A stretch of 64,000 nt of DNA, taken from contig NZ_BLAJ01000003.1 of assembly GCF_009176305.1 (NCBI RefSeq), positions 558,001 to 622,000 on the forward strand. Reading direction: 5' to 3'. This document shows positions 10,410-20,266 of this stretch, in pieces. The position numbers and the translations under genes are program-made. A model generated the notes under the pieces. That model ran no database searches. It was not told where the DNA came from and saw only the letters and a program-made list of their open reading frames with translations. Source of the stretch: Martinezella dioscoreae (GTDB lineage: Bacteria; Pseudomonadota; Alphaproteobacteria; Rhizobiales; Rhizobiaceae). Position 1 is the first letter of the stretch, and every line of letters begins with the position of its first letter.

Positions 10410-11276
10410 CTAATTCTTCGCGGTCATCACCCGGTCGAGCGCGAATTTCAGCTCGTCCTTGATGCCGGCCGACATGGCGAGAATGTCGCGCGCCTTCAGG
10501 AAATCGAGGACGCCGGTGCGGCCGACAGCGGGGCGCAGGAAGATTTGAGGTGCTTGCAGGCGCAGCTTCAGGGCAATATTGGACTGCATGGTGAGCTGGC
10601 CGGCACCGAACAGGCTCTCGATACGGTTCGGAACCTGTCGGCCACTGCCTTCCGGCCCGCCGACGACGTCGATGCCGATGATGATATCGGCAAGACCGGC
10701 CAGATGTTCATAAGGAACCGGATTCATGATACCGCCATCGATCATCACGCGATCTCCGAGCTTAACCGGCATGAATACGGCGGGAATGGCCGCAGAAGCG
10801 GCGAGCACGGGGAAGAGTTCGCCCTTCTCGATGACGACCTCCGCCTGGTCGTAATAATCGGTCGTGACCACCTTCAGCGGGATATGCAGCTCGGAAAAGC
10901 TTTCCGGGATGGCCGGCGGCAGGAAGGTGCGCAGAATGCGTTCGAGATTGAATTGACCGAAGCGGATGCTGCGCATGCTGACCGGCCGCAGGCTCCAGAT
11001 CTTGTTGAGAACGGCCGGGCGATTACCGACGGTTGCCAGGGTATAATCGCGGATCTCAGCACCGCTCATGCCGACGGCCATGGCCGCGCCCATAATCGAA
11101 CCGATGGAGGAGCCTGCTATGGCGACGGGGCGAATGCCGAGTTCGTCCAGCGCCTCTATGATATGAATATGGGCGAGACCGCGCGCACCGCCGCAGCCGA
11201 AGGCGACTGCGACGCTCGGCGTGCCGGAGGCGGCGAGCGGATAGTCGCTGCCGACGAAATCAGCATAATCGCCCAT
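10410..11276 (-). CDS. Patatin-like phospholipase (RssA-like)
   Basis: A 288-residue putative lipid acyl hydrolase with a Ser-Asp dyad. The oxyanion loop GCGGARGL is at 27-34, the nucleophile elbow GSSIGS at 55-60 and the catalytic Asp in DGG at 179-181. There is no signal peptide, so it is probably cytoplasmic or membrane-associated. A strong RBS (GGAAGGAG, 7 bases) supports the start. It begins 18 bp after rsmD and is likely the last gene of the pseudouridine synthase-rsmD-patatin operon. The lipid substrate is unknown. Confidence 0.88.
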   Translation of the reverse strand: MGDYADFVGSDYPLAASGTPSVAVAFGCGGARGLAHIHIIEALDELGIRPVAIAGSSIGSIMGAAMAVGMSGAEIRDYTLATVGNRPAVLNKIWSLRPVSMRSIRFGQFNLERILRTFLPPAIPESFSELHIPLKVVTTDYYDQAEVVIEKGELFPVLAASAAIPAVFMPVKLGDRVMIDGGIMNPVPYEHLAGLADIIIGIDVVGGPEGSGRQVPNRIESLFGAGQLTMQSNIALKLRLQAPQIFLRPAVGRTGVLDFLKARDILAMSAGIKDELKFALDRVMTAKN

Positions 11277-11294
11277 AGTGTTCTCCTTCCTCCG

Positions 11295-11861
11295 TCAGGC
11301 CGCCAGCGGCTGGTAACGGAAGAAATGCATCTTGCTGTCGCCGAAGATTCGCTCCTCCAGAAACAGGAAATCAGACGGCGCGGCAACTGTGACATCGGCG
11401 CGCTCCTCGAGGATCGCCAGAGCGCCCGGTACCAGCCAGCCACCGGCGGCAGCGGCCGCGAAAGCCTTCTCGCCCAGCCCCTTGCCGTATGGCGGGTCGG
11501 CGAAGAGAAAATCGAAGGGTTCGAGATTGCCGACGCTGCCGAGGTCCGTCGCATCACGACGCAGCATGCGCGTGCGGCCATGCAGGCCGAGCGCATCGAT
11601 GTTCTCCCAGAGAAGGCCCCTGCCCTCGACGCTGCTTTCCACGAAGAGCACGTGACGGCAGCCCCGCGAGGCTGCCTCCAGCCCGACGGCGCCGGTGCCG
11701 GCAAAAACGTCCATCATCCGCGTGCCATCGATGGCCTCGGGATAGGCGTGGTTCAGGATGTTGAACAGGCTTTCGCGCGTGCGATCCGCCGTCGGACGAA
11801 TATCGTTCGACTTCGGCGTTGCAAGCGAGCGACCGCGAAACTCACCGCCGACGATCCTCAC
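11295..11861 (-). CDS. rsmD: 16S rRNA (guanine(966)-N2)-methyltransferase RsmD
   Basis: A 188-residue SAM-dependent enzyme methylating G966 of 16S rRNA in the small subunit. The SAM-binding loop DVFAGTGAVG is at 51-60 and the N-methyltransferase motif ADPPYG at 121-126; the N-terminal MRIVGGEFRGR is diagnostic. It starts with GTG at 11861, only 6 bp after the stop of the pseudouridine synthase gene, so the two are translationally close and both act on rRNA. Confidence 0.95.
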   Translation of the reverse strand: MRIVGGEFRGRSLATPKSNDIRPTADRTRESLFNILNHAYPEAIDGTRMMDVFAGTGAVGLEAASRGCRHVLFVESSVEGRGLLWENIDALGLHGRTRMLRRDATDLGSVGNLEPFDFLFADPPYGKGLGEKAFAAAAAGGWLVPGALAILEERADVTVAAPSDFLFLEERIFGDSKMHFFRYQPLAA

Positions 11862-11867
11862 CGCGCG

Positions 11868-13790
11868 TCAGCCCCTGCCGCCCTTGGGGCCGCCCCTGCC
11901 GGGGCCACCCCGACCGGAACCGCCGCGCGGACCGCCGGATGGGCGACCTGCGCCACCCGGCTTGCCGCCAAAGCCACGCGAGCCACCGGGCTTTCCGCCC
12001 GGCTTACCGCCAAAGGATTTGCCGCCAGGCTTCTTGCCGAAGGGCTTGCCGGCCGGCCGATCGCCGAAGGGTCGGTCACCACGGGGCGGACGATCACCAA
12101 ACGGGCGATCGCCGCGGGGGCGTTCGGAGCGCTGTTCACCGCCGAAAGACTTGTTGCGCGGACGCTCGTCTCCCTCGGCACGCGGACACCGGTCGCCACG
12201 AGGCTTGTCGCCGAAAGGTCGGTCGCCGCGCGCAGGTCGATCTCCGAAGGACCGTTCGGAGCGGGCTTCACCCTGGAAGGACTTCGCACGAGGACGGTCA
12301 CCACTCTCCGACCGAGAACTGCGTTCGCCGCGCGGACGATCGCCAAACGCCCGATCGCCGCGGGGACGATCACCAAACGGTCGTTCCCCACGGGCGGGAC
12401 GATCACCCTGGGGGCGATCGCCGCGCGAGCGCTTGCGATCAAAGCCCTCGTCGTCGCCACGCGACCTGCGCGGCGCTTCCTCGCTCGAACGAATCCATTC
12501 GCCATCGCCTTCGTCGACGCGATTGATGCGGACGCGCGGGCCTTCATCCGCACGGTCGAAGCCGCTGCGCTGTGGGCGTTCAATCTCGCCACGGCGGAAG
12601 GCGGTCTTTGCATTCTTGGCGGCCTTCGCTGCCGCCTTTTCACCGAGCGGGCGGGCGCCTGGCGCCATCCAGACGTTGGCGCTGCGGCGCGGGCCGAGCG
12701 GCTGGCGCTTCGCCCGGTCGTCGTCCTTGTGGCCGCCTTCGCGGCGATCATCACGCTTGGCATCGCGCTTGGTGTCCAGACGGCTCAAGGCGCGCTCGCG
12801 CTTATCCTCGGGACGCTCGCGACGCGGGCGCTCTTCCTTGGCCGTGCGAGCCGGCTTCCCAGCATCCGCCTCTTCCGGCTCGGCCACGGCCGGGGCGTTA
12901 TAGAGCGGCGCATCGAAATTCGCCTTGGCATCTTCGACTAGGCGCGGACCGAGCTGATCGCGCAGCGTGCGGCCGCGCACCTCGAGCACATGGCCTTCCG
13001 GCAACTCGCCGAGCTGGAACGGGCCATAGGAGATGCGGATCAGGCGATTGACCTCGAGGCCGAGCGCGCCGAGCACGTTCTTGATTTCGCGGTTCTTGCC
13101 TTCGCGCAGGCCCATGGTGATCCAGACGTTGGACCCCTGCGTGCGGTCGAGCGTTGCGTCGATCGAGCCGTAAAGCACGCCATCGACGGCAATGCCCTCC
13201 TTCAGCTTGTCGAGCGCTTCCTGATCGATCTCGCCATGGGCGCGCACGCGATAGCGGCGCAGCCAGCCGGTGGTCGGCAATTCCAGAACACGGGCAAGGC
13301 CGCCGTCATTGGTCAGCAGCAGCAAACCTTCGGTGTTGATGTCGAGACGGCCGATCGACATGACGCGCGGCAGCTCGTCCGGCAGGTTGTCGAAAACGGT
13401 CGGACGCCCTTCCGGATCGGCATTGGTGGTCACCAGGCCTGCCGGCTTGTGATAGAGCCACAGGCGGGTGCGCTCGATGCCACGGATCGGCACGCCGTCG
13501 ACCTCGATCTTGTCGGCGAGCGTCACATTGACCACGGGCGTATCGAGGAGCACGCCGTTGAGCTTGACGCGGCCATCCAGGATCATGCGCTCGATATCGC
13601 GGCGAGACGCTACGCCGGCGCGCGCCATCACCTTGGAAATGCGCTCGGCCTTTCCATCCTCGACCGCGGTCGCTTCCGCAGCTTTGACGGCTGCTACCTT
13701 CGCAGGCTTCGCGCCATCCCGTTTTACCGTCTTCTTGTCGCCAGCAAAGGGTTTAGACCCAGGCCGCTTGGGCTTGTCATTCATCGTCAT
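11868..13790 (-). CDS. rluB: RsuA/RluB-family rRNA pseudouridine synthase with long Arg/Gly/Asp-rich tail
   Basis: A 640-residue protein. Residues 1-47 are a Lys/Ala-rich leader, about 48-110 an S4 RNA-binding domain (KVMARAGVASRR), and about 110-290 the catalytic domain, with GRLDINTEG at 147-155 and predicted nucleophile Asp150. From about 300 to the end it is low complexity, with many imperfect GDRPFGDRPRGDR units then GGKPGG/GGPRGG blocks. Typical RluB is about 290 residues, so over half is extra. The tail is probably disordered and RNA-binding, which is inference. Starts at 13790 and 13784 are both possible, with no clear RBS. rsmD follows; tadA is divergent. Confidence 0.88.
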   Translation of the reverse strand: MTMNDKPKRPGSKPFAGDKKTVKRDGAKPAKVAAVKAAEATAVEDGKAERISKVMARAGVASRRDIERMILDGRVKLNGVLLDTPVVNVTLADKIEVDGVPIRGIERTRLWLYHKPAGLVTTNADPEGRPTVFDNLPDELPRVMSIGRLDINTEGLLLLTNDGGLARVLELPTTGWLRRYRVRAHGEIDQEALDKLKEGIAVDGVLYGSIDATLDRTQGSNVWITMGLREGKNREIKNVLGALGLEVNRLIRISYGPFQLGELPEGHVLEVRGRTLRDQLGPRLVEDAKANFDAPLYNAPAVAEPEEADAGKPARTAKEERPRRERPEDKRERALSRLDTKRDAKRDDRREGGHKDDDRAKRQPLGPRRSANVWMAPGARPLGEKAAAKAAKNAKTAFRRGEIERPQRSGFDRADEGPRVRINRVDEGDGEWIRSSEEAPRRSRGDDEGFDRKRSRGDRPQGDRPARGERPFGDRPRGDRAFGDRPRGERSSRSESGDRPRAKSFQGEARSERSFGDRPARGDRPFGDKPRGDRCPRAEGDERPRNKSFGGEQRSERPRGDRPFGDRPPRGDRPFGDRPAGKPFGKKPGGKSFGGKPGGKPGGSRGFGGKPGGAGRPSGGPRGGSGRGGPGRGGPKGGRG

Positions 13791-13862
13791 TTGTTGTTTG
13801 CCTGAATTTTTAACGCGTGTTCCTATCAGGTCACGCCCTTGCGGTTAAGTGGAAAAACTTGA

Positions 13863-14321
13863 ATGGCGGCTACAAATCAATTCATGGAGCTTGCTTTGGT
13901 CGAAGCGCGCCGCGCTGGAGAACGTGGCGAAGTGCCGATCGGCGCCGTCGTCGTGCTCGACAACAAGGTCATCGCGGCGGCCGGCAACCGCACTCGCGAG
14001 TTCAATGACGTCACCGCCCATGCCGAAATCGTCGCCATCCGCCTGGCCTGCGAGGAACTGGGCCAGGAACGTCTTGCGGGCGCCGATCTCTATGTGACGC
14101 TGGAACCCTGCACCATGTGCGCCGCCGCCATTTCGTTCGCGCGCATCCGCCGTCTCTATTATGGTGCCGAAGATCCGAAGGGCGGCGGTGTCGACAATGG
14201 CGTGCGCTTCTATCGTCAACCAACCTGTCACCATGCGCCGGAGGTCTATTCCGGCCTCGGCGAAACCGCATCCGCCGACATCCTCAGAGCTTTCTTCCAA
14301 GCGAAACGCTCCGAAGACTGA
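13863..14321 (+). CDS. tadA: tRNA-specific adenosine deaminase TadA
   Basis: A 152-residue zinc deaminase converting wobble adenosine 34 of tRNA-Arg(ACG) to inosine. The zinc ligands and catalytic Glu are in HAE (53-55) and PCTMC (82-86). The ARIRRLYYGAEDPKGG segment is typical of TadA and separates it from cytosine deaminases. It starts 72 bp from the divergent pseudouridine synthase gene. It converges on a lipoprotein gene with a palindromic repeat in between. Confidence 0.96.
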   Translation: MAATNQFMELALVEARRAGERGEVPIGAVVVLDNKVIAAAGNRTREFNDVTAHAEIVAIRLACEELGQERLAGADLYVTLEPCTMCAAAISFARIRRLYYGAEDPKGGGVDNGVRFYRQPTCHHAPEVYSGLGETASADILRAFFQAKRSED

Positions 14322-14329
14322 AAAGCGGC

Positions 14330-14394
14330 GCTGTAACACTTTAAAATTCTGCATAATCTTCCCTTAAATCGATTCCGATTCAAGGATTATGCAG
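14330..14394. repeat. Short rhizobial palindromic repeat, copy 2
   Basis: Contains a perfect 10-bp inverted repeat, CTGCATAATC (14349-14358) against GATTATGCAG (14385-14394). Beside it is a reverse-orientation copy of the AATTTTAAAGTGT-ACAGCG block seen at 2162. It fills most of the space between the convergent tadA and lipoprotein genes and may act as a bidirectional hairpin. Confidence 0.7.
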
Positions 14395-14416
14395 CTGCCG
14401 CCGCCTTGAAATCTTT

Positions 14417-15046
14417 TTACTGGAAAGGCTTCCACCAGCTGCTGTTGTTGGTCTGCTGCGCAGCCTCGGCATCCTTCTTGCGCTTCTTTTCCTTCTTCGA
14501 CTCGGGCGTGCCGAGATCGTTCAAAGCAGCCTGATCGGATACCTGGCGATATTGCTGCGGCGGGTCGATCAGATAGCGACGCTGATCGATATAGGTGCCG
14601 GCCTGGTCCTGACGGGCAGCGCGATAGGCAGCCGTCTGCTGCGCTTCGCTCAGATGGTTCTTGGCGCTGTCGGCCTGAGCCAGCGGCGAGCGATAGTTGA
14701 CGTCGTTCTTCTTCTCGTCGGCTTCTGCGGCAAGGCGCTTGCGGGCATCTTCCGGCGATTCCAGCCAGGCCGGGTTGTCCTTGCTGGCCAGCGACTGCTG
14801 CGGCTGAGTCAGGGTGTTCTTGTCGCCACCAATAACCAGGCCTGGTCTGTTCGGGTATTTTACACCCTTGTCTTTCGGCGTTGCGGCAGAAACGGAGGCG
14901 ATATCGCCGAGGTCATCGAGGAGCTGGACGCCGGCCGTCTTGTCGGTGCCGTAAGTCGGGCTGCTAAGGCAACCGGACATGGCGCCGCAGCCAACCACAA
15001 GTGCCGCCAAGCTGACGCCGACACGAACCTTATGCATCGCTCTCAT
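14417..15046 (-). CDS. Putative lipoprotein of unknown function
   Basis: A 209-residue secreted protein. The N-terminus has two positive residues, a hydrophobic core and the lipobox-like AMSGC, so Cys26 would be lipidated and the protein membrane-anchored. The mature part is hydrophilic, rich in Gln, Ala and Asp, with a Lys-rich stretch (ESKKEKKRKKDAEAA) near the C-terminus and an aromatic end (SSWWKPFQ). No known domain is recognised. RBS GGAAGGG supports the start at 15046. It follows ileS transcriptionally on the same strand but is separated by 134 bp and a hairpin. Confidence 0.75.
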   Translation of the reverse strand: MRAMHKVRVGVSLAALVVGCGAMSGCLSSPTYGTDKTAGVQLLDDLGDIASVSAATPKDKGVKYPNRPGLVIGGDKNTLTQPQQSLASKDNPAWLESPEDARKRLAAEADEKKNDVNYRSPLAQADSAKNHLSEAQQTAAYRAARQDQAGTYIDQRRYLIDPPQQYRQVSDQAALNDLGTPESKKEKKRKKDAEAAQQTNNSSWWKPFQ

Positions 15047-15139
15047 GAAAACCCTTCCCAGCCATGCCGGAATAAACGCAATAGGACCCCATTCAACGGC
15101 AACTGCCGTAAAATTCAGGCCATTTTCAGGCAGCTTTTA

Positions 15140-15171
15140 CCGGATGAATGCCGCAAAGGCAATTCATCCGG
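15140..15171 (-). terminator. Hairpin after ileS
   Basis: A 10-bp perfect stem, CCGGATGAAT (15140-15149) with ATTCATCCGG (15162-15171), extended by GCC/GGC with one bulge. It lies 10 bp past the ileS stop. There is no strong U-run on the ileS side, so termination is plausible rather than certain. Confidence 0.5.
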
Positions 15172-15180
15172 CAACTTTCT

Positions 15181-18063
15181 TCAGTTGACAGCCATCAGCT
15201 CGCGCAGTGCCGCCGCATCGCGCGCCGAGACATCCGGGTATTCCGGATCCGAGCCGACATCCGTGGTGATGCGCCACGAACGGGCGCATTTGCGGCCTTC
15301 GGCAAGCTTGGGCACGACGCTGACCTTCGCGGCGTCGTCGAGACGGAAGGCATCCGCAGGCCCCTCTTCACCCAACACGGTGATGCCGGAGGTGATGCAG
15401 ATTTCCGAGAAGTCCTGGCCTTCGAGCACCTTCAGCAGCTCGGGGTCGGCAACGTAGACCACCGGGGCAGCCTCCAGCGAGGAGCCGATGCGCTTGTCCT
15501 TGCGCTCGATTTCCAGCGCGCCAGTGACGACGCTGCGCACAGCGCGGATCTTCCTCCACTTTTCGGCCAGCGCCTCGTTCTTCCATTCGGCCGGAACGGT
15601 GACGAACTGCTCGAGATGAACGGAAACCGCCGACGGATTGCGCGAGAGCCAAGCCTCTTCCGTGGTGAAGGGCAGCATCGGCGCCAGCCAGGTCACCATG
15701 CAGTCGAAGATCGTGCGGATAACGGCGAGAGCGGCGCGGCGGCGCAGGCTCGACGGCGCATCACAGTAGAGCGCATCCTTGCGGACGTCGAAGTAGAAGG
15801 CCGACAGCTCGACATTGGCGAAATCGATCAAGGCGCGGGCGATGCGCTTGAAGTCGAAGGCGTCGTAGCTTTCGCGCACCAGCTCGTCGAGCTCGGCGAG
15901 ACGGTGCAGCATCAGCTGCTCAAGCTCCGGCATGTCGGCATAGGCGATCACTTCGCCCTTATCGTGCGCCAGCGTGCCGAGCATCCAGCGGATGGTGTTG
16001 CGCAGCTTGCGATAGGCATCGACATTGGTCTGGATGATAGCCTTGCCAAGGCGCTGATCTTCCCAGTAGTCCGTGGTCATGACCCAGAGGCGCAGGATAT
16101 CGGCGCCAGCGTCCTTCATCACGTCCTGCGGGGCAACGACGTTGCCGAGCGACTTCGACTGTTTGCGGCCCTGTTCGTCCATGGTGAAGCCATGCGTGAC
16201 GACCGTATCGTAAGGCGCACGGCCGCGGGTCGCGGCACTTTCGAGCAGCGACGAGTGGAACCAGCCGCGATGCTGGTCGGAGCCTTCGAGATAGACATCC
16301 GCAGGCCACTTCAGGTCCGGGCGGTCTTCCAGCGTGAAGGTGTGGGTCGAACCGGAATCGAACCATACGTCGAGGATGTCCATGACCTGCGTCCAGGGCT
16401 CGTTGGCCTTCTCGCCAAGGAAGCGCTCGCGCGCGCCTTCCGCGAACCAGGCATCGGCGCCTTCCTGCTCGAAAGCCTCGAGGATACGGGCATTCACGCC
16501 GTCATCCTGCAGGATGTTGCCCTGCTCGTCGACGAAGATCGCGATCGGCACGCCCCAGGCGCGCTGGCGCGACAACACCCAATCCGGGCGCTGTTCGATC
16601 ATGGCGCGCAGGCGGTTCTGGCCGGCAGCCGGCACGAAGCGGGTGTCGTCGATCGCCTTCAAGGCGCGCGAACGCAGCGTCGAACCGTCAGCGAAGTCCT
16701 TGTCCATATAGACGAACCACTGCGGCGTGTTGCGGAAAATGACCGGCTTTTTCGACCGCCAGGAATGCGGATAGGAATGCTTCAGCCTGCCGCGCGCAAA
16801 CAGCGTGTTCGTCTCGATCAGCGCCTTGATGACGAGATCGTTGGCATTGCCCTTCTTGCCGTTGTCGTCCATGACGCGGCCGCCTTCGAAGCCGGGGGCA
16901 TCGGCGGTGTAGAAGCCCGCGTCATCGACCGGGAACGGGATGGCGGAGGAGATGCCACGCTTTTCGAGATCGCGTGCATGCGACATCCAGGCATCAAAGT
17001 CCTCGCGGCCGTGGCTGGGTGCGGTGTGCACGAAGCCCGTACCGGCATCATCGGTGACGTGATCGCCATCGAGCAGCGGCACCTTGAAGCCATAACCGAG
17101 TGAGACAAGCGGGTGCGCGCAGGTGACTGCGGCCAGATCGGCAGCGGTCACATCCGCCAGTCGCTTGTATTGCAGCTTTGCCTTGGCGAAGGATTCCTCG
17201 GCGAGCTTGTCGGCAAAGATCAGCTTCTCGCCGGGACGCGGACCGAAATCATTGGCGGCTTCCGTGACCTCATAGAGGCCATAGGACACGCGCGAGGAGT
17301 ATGCGATCGCGCGATTACCGGGGATCGTCCAGGGAGTGGTCGTCCAGATGACGACGAAGGCACCGGCGAGATGCGCCGGGCCTTCAGCCACCGGGAACTT
17401 CACCCAGATCGTGTCACTCTCGACATCGGCATATTCGACTTCGGCTTCGGCAAGCGCCGTGCGCTCGACCACCGACCACATGACCGGCTTGGAGCCGCGA
17501 TAAAGCTGACCGGTACGGGCAATCTTCAGAAGCTCGCCGGCGATGCGGGATTCCGCATGGAAGTTCATGGTGAGATAGGGATTGTCGAAATCGCCCGTAA
17601 TGCCCAAACGCTTGAACTCCTCGGACTGGATCTTGATCCAGCCGGCAGCGAAGTCGCGGCACTCCTGGCGAAACTCGTTCACCGGAACTTCGTCCTTGTT
17701 CTTGCCCTTCTCACGGTACTTTTCCTCGATCTTCCATTCGATCGGCAGACCGTGGCAATCCCAGCCGGGAACGTAGTTGCTGTCATAGCCGCGCATCTGA
17801 AACGAGCGGGTGATGACGTCCTTGAGGATCTTGTTGAGCGCATGGCCGATGTGGATATGGCCATTGGCGTAGGGCGGGCCGTCATGCAGCACGAACTTTT
17901 CGCGGCCGGCGGCGGAAGCGCGCAGCTTCTTATAAAGGTTCATCTCCTCCCAGCGCTTCACCAGTTCCGGCTCCTTCTGCGGCAGCCCGGCGCGCATCGG
18001 AAAATCGGTTTCCGGCAGGTAAAGGGTCTTGGAGTAATCCATCTTTTCAGCGGTATCGGTCAT
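15181..18063 (-). CDS. ileS: Isoleucyl-tRNA synthetase
   Basis: A 960-residue class I synthetase charging tRNA-Ile, with CP1 editing domain. The HIGH-class motif [11 protein letters not shown] lies around residue 70 and the KMSKS-equivalent [10 protein letters not shown] around 632. The anticodon-binding region follows. The C-terminal element that in E. coli IleRS is a four-Cys zinc site keeps only the first Cys here (KCARSW; CxxS), and the second pair is replaced by PDVSARD. The start is set at ATG 18063 ([18 protein letters not shown]), which matches the family; 19 further in-frame codons upstream look non-coding. Confidence 0.96.
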   Translation of the reverse strand: MTDTAEKMDYSKTLYLPETDFPMRAGLPQKEPELVKRWEEMNLYKKLRASAAGREKFVLHDGPPYANGHIHIGHALNKILKDVITRSFQMRGYDSNYVPGWDCHGLPIEWKIEEKYREKGKNKDEVPVNEFRQECRDFAAGWIKIQSEEFKRLGITGDFDNPYLTMNFHAESRIAGELLKIARTGQLYRGSKPVMWSVVERTALAEAEVEYADVESDTIWVKFPVAEGPAHLAGAFVVIWTTTPWTIPGNRAIAYSSRVSYGLYEVTEAANDFGPRPGEKLIFADKLAEESFAKAKLQYKRLADVTAADLAAVTCAHPLVSLGYGFKVPLLDGDHVTDDAGTGFVHTAPSHGREDFDAWMSHARDLEKRGISSAIPFPVDDAGFYTADAPGFEGGRVMDDNGKKGNANDLVIKALIETNTLFARGRLKHSYPHSWRSKKPVIFRNTPQWFVYMDKDFADGSTLRSRALKAIDDTRFVPAAGQNRLRAMIEQRPDWVLSRQRAWGVPIAIFVDEQGNILQDDGVNARILEAFEQEGADAWFAEGARERFLGEKANEPWTQVMDILDVWFDSGSTHTFTLEDRPDLKWPADVYLEGSDQHRGWFHSSLLESAATRGRAPYDTVVTHGFTMDEQGRKQSKSLGNVVAPQDVMKDAGADILRLWVMTTDYWEDQRLGKAIIQTNVDAYRKLRNTIRWMLGTLAHDKGEVIAYADMPELEQLMLHRLAELDELVRESYDAFDFKRIARALIDFANVELSAFYFDVRKDALYCDAPSSLRRRAALAVIRTIFDCMVTWLAPMLPFTTEEAWLSRNPSAVSVHLEQFVTVPAEWKNEALAEKWRKIRAVRSVVTGALEIERKDKRIGSSLEAAPVVYVADPELLKVLEGQDFSEICITSGITVLGEEGPADAFRLDDAAKVSVVPKLAEGRKCARSWRITTDVGSDPEYPDVSARDAAALRELMAVN

Positions 18064-18316
18064 AGTCGTGACAATTGCCTCGGTGTCTCGGGCGTCTTGC
18101 GCCTGAACTGGCGCAGCCATATGGGGATTTTTCGGCGGCGGAAAGCGCCTCTTGAACGAGACGCCAAAAACCCGGACCTTCCGGCAGCTTAGAGCGCGCG
18201 GAAGGCCGGGCCAATAATTCGTATCGATAGGCTCAGCCGAAATTGGGTCATGGTCGCCGGTTCATAGGCGTTTTTTCCAAGGAAAGGAAGAGGAAACAAC
18301 GCAGCCGGCATAGAGA

Positions 18317-18346
18317 ATGGCCGCGAACGTTTCCATCCGCGGCCAT
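18317..18346 (-). terminator. Hairpin after mctP-like gene
   Basis: A perfect 9-bp stem, ATGGCCGCG (18317-18325) with CGCGGCCAT (18338-18346), located 17 bp beyond the permease stop. There is no clear U-run. The rest of the 299 bp between ileS and this gene shows no coding frame and should contain the ileS promoter. Confidence 0.5.
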
Positions 18347-18362
18347 ATGGGCATTGTTCGGA

Positions 18363-19838
18363 TCAGGCCCTTGCTTCTGCCCGCGCCGGCATCACCGCAT
18401 TGACGATCATCGCCACGACGATATTGGCAAGAAGCGCCAGCAGTCCGGTGTAGACAGTGAAACCCGCTTCGCCGAGGGGGACCATATGCAGCGGCTTCCA
18501 GCCGGCATCCCAGACCAGATAGGTGCCGCCAAAGAAGCCGACGAACCAGCCGACAAGCAGAGCCGGCGCACGGAACCACTTGGTGTAGAGGCCGAAGACC
18601 AGGGCCGGCAGCGTCTGCAGAATCCAGATGCCGCCGAGCAGCTGGAGATCGAGCGCGAATTGCGTCGGCAGGAAAATGATGACCAGAAGTGCGCCGATCT
18701 TGACGACGAGCGAGGTCATCTTGGCAACCTTTGCCTCGCCGGCATCGGAAACCTGCGGATCGACATAGGCCTTCCAGAAGTTGCGGGTGAAGAGATTGGC
18801 AGCGCCAATGCTCATCACGGCCGCGGGAACGAGCGCGCCGATGGCGATGGCCGCGAAGGCGAAACCTGCAAACCAGCTCGAGAACAGCGTCTGGAATAGC
18901 GCCGGAACGACATCGTTCGGGCTATCCAGCTTCAGTTGCGCGGCATGGCCCATATAGCCGAGCAGTGCCAGGAGACCGAGCAGCAGCGTATAGGCCGGCA
19001 GCAGCACCGCATTCTTGCGGATGGTATTGCCGCTGTTGGAGGCGAAGATGCCGGTCAGCGTATGCGGATACATGAAGGCCGCCAACGCGGAGCCGAGCGC
19101 CAAAGTCGCGTAGGCGACGTACTGGTTGCCACCGAGCAGGAGGCTGCCCGCGCCCTTGGCCTTGAAATCCGCATCGGCGGCCGCAAAGACATTGGCATAA
19201 CCGCCGAGCTTGGCTGGAATGAGCGCAATCGCCGCGATCACCACGATATAAATCATGATGTCCTTGACGAAGGCGATCAGCGCCGGGGCGCGAAGGCCAG
19301 CCGAATAGGTATAGAGCGCCAGGATGATGAAGGCGACGGCAAGCGGCAATTCGCCATGAAGTCCGAGCGCCTTGAACACCGCCGTCATGCCGACGAGCTG
19401 CAGGGCAATGTAGGGCATGGTGGCGATGACGCCCGTCAGAGCGACCGCCAGTTCCAGCGCCCGCGAGCCATATTGCCCGTGGACGACATCGCCTGCCGTG
19501 ACATAGCCGTGGTCCTTCGCCCGCCTCCAGAGAAGCGGCATGACCATGAAGACGAACGGGTAGACGACGATCGTATAGGGCAGCGCGAAGAAGCCATAGG
19601 CACCGACAGTGTAGACCAGGGCTGGAACTGCGATGACCGTATAGGCGGTGTAAAAGTCGCCGCCGACGAGGAACCAGGTGATCCAGGTGCCGAAGGTGCG
19701 GCCGCCAAGACCCCATTCATCAATATGGGCAAGGGTCTTCGGTCGGCGCCAGCGGGCAGCGACAAAGCCCATGACGGTCACGAGGGCCAGGAAGAAGATG
19801 AAGACGGCAAGAGCTGTCGGATCGATATCAGTCATCAT
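18363..19838 (-). CDS. mctP: Sodium:solute symporter family permease, MctP-like (monocarboxylates)
   Basis: A 491-residue inner-membrane transporter of the SSS family with about 13 hydrophobic segments. The early WGLGGRTFGTWITWFLVGGD motif is the SSS core helix. It resembles rhizobial MctP, which takes up short monocarboxylates such as lactate, pyruvate and acetate, and alanine. The preceding DUF3311 gene overlaps it by 11 bp, an arrangement typical of this subfamily, so the two are translationally coupled. ATGs at 19838 and 19835 are both possible. A kinase/response regulator pair upstream is a candidate controller. Confidence 0.82.
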   Translation of the reverse strand: MMTDIDPTALAVFIFFLALVTVMGFVAARWRRPKTLAHIDEWGLGGRTFGTWITWFLVGGDFYTAYTVIAVPALVYTVGAYGFFALPYTIVVYPFVFMVMPLLWRRAKDHGYVTAGDVVHGQYGSRALELAVALTGVIATMPYIALQLVGMTAVFKALGLHGELPLAVAFIILALYTYSAGLRAPALIAFVKDIMIYIVVIAAIALIPAKLGGYANVFAAADADFKAKGAGSLLLGGNQYVAYATLALGSALAAFMYPHTLTGIFASNSGNTIRKNAVLLPAYTLLLGLLALLGYMGHAAQLKLDSPNDVVPALFQTLFSSWFAGFAFAAIAIGALVPAAVMSIGAANLFTRNFWKAYVDPQVSDAGEAKVAKMTSLVVKIGALLVIIFLPTQFALDLQLLGGIWILQTLPALVFGLYTKWFRAPALLVGWFVGFFGGTYLVWDAGWKPLHMVPLGEAGFTVYTGLLALLANIVVAMIVNAVMPARAEARA

Positions 19839-20025
19839 GGCGCATGCTCCGATAGGCGATCCAGGTCAGGAAGGCGGTGATCGGCACCCAGGCCAGCTGA
19901 TACCAGTAGAAGAAGGGGAAACCCAACAGCACCGGATCGTGGCTGTTGTAGAAGGGGACCCAAAGCAAGCCTATGTAGGGAATGACGAGCAGCCAGCAGG
20001 CCGCCGTCCCGAAACGTTTGTCCAT
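19828..20025 (-). CDS. DUF3311 small membrane protein
   Basis: A 65-residue protein with two hydrophobic segments (CWLLVIPYIGLLWVPFY and YQLAWVPITAFLTWIAY) and a short charged end. DUF3311 proteins are regularly encoded just before SSS-family carboxylate permeases and are likely small partner subunits. The stop overlaps the mctP start region (shared 11 bp), so cotranslation is probable. Confidence 0.88.
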   Translation of the reverse strand: MDKRFGTAACWLLVIPYIGLLWVPFYNSHDPVLLGFPFFYWYQLAWVPITAFLTWIAYRSMRHDD

Positions 20026-20266
20026 GTCCGATACCTCTCACGCGGTGTCTGCGCGCCACCTTGTTGCAGTTGTCAGAGTGGAAGGGGTGCATCAGTCTGC
20101 GATTGCAATGTGGGCCCTAGGACCGGAGCCGAGGAGCTTTGGCTATGCAGAGCCAGACCAACGGATGTGAATTCCTCCCAACGGCCCGCCTGCGGGCAGC
20201 CGCTGATAAAGCCCTACGGCGAGTCTACCGTCCGAACAAGATATTAGCTGATGCGAAATCGTCAAA

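Noticed and set aside
12000..12440. Regularly spaced repeats resembling a CRISPR array
   Set aside because: The repeats are in-frame codons for Gly-Asp-Arg-Pro units in the pseudouridine synthase tail, with irregular spacing and no unique spacers.
10365..12941. 858-codon open frame on the plus strand
   Set aside because: It lies antisense to the patatin, rsmD and pseudouridine synthase genes, whose motifs are intact. The GC-rich tail repeats open several frames on the other strand; the translation has no family features.
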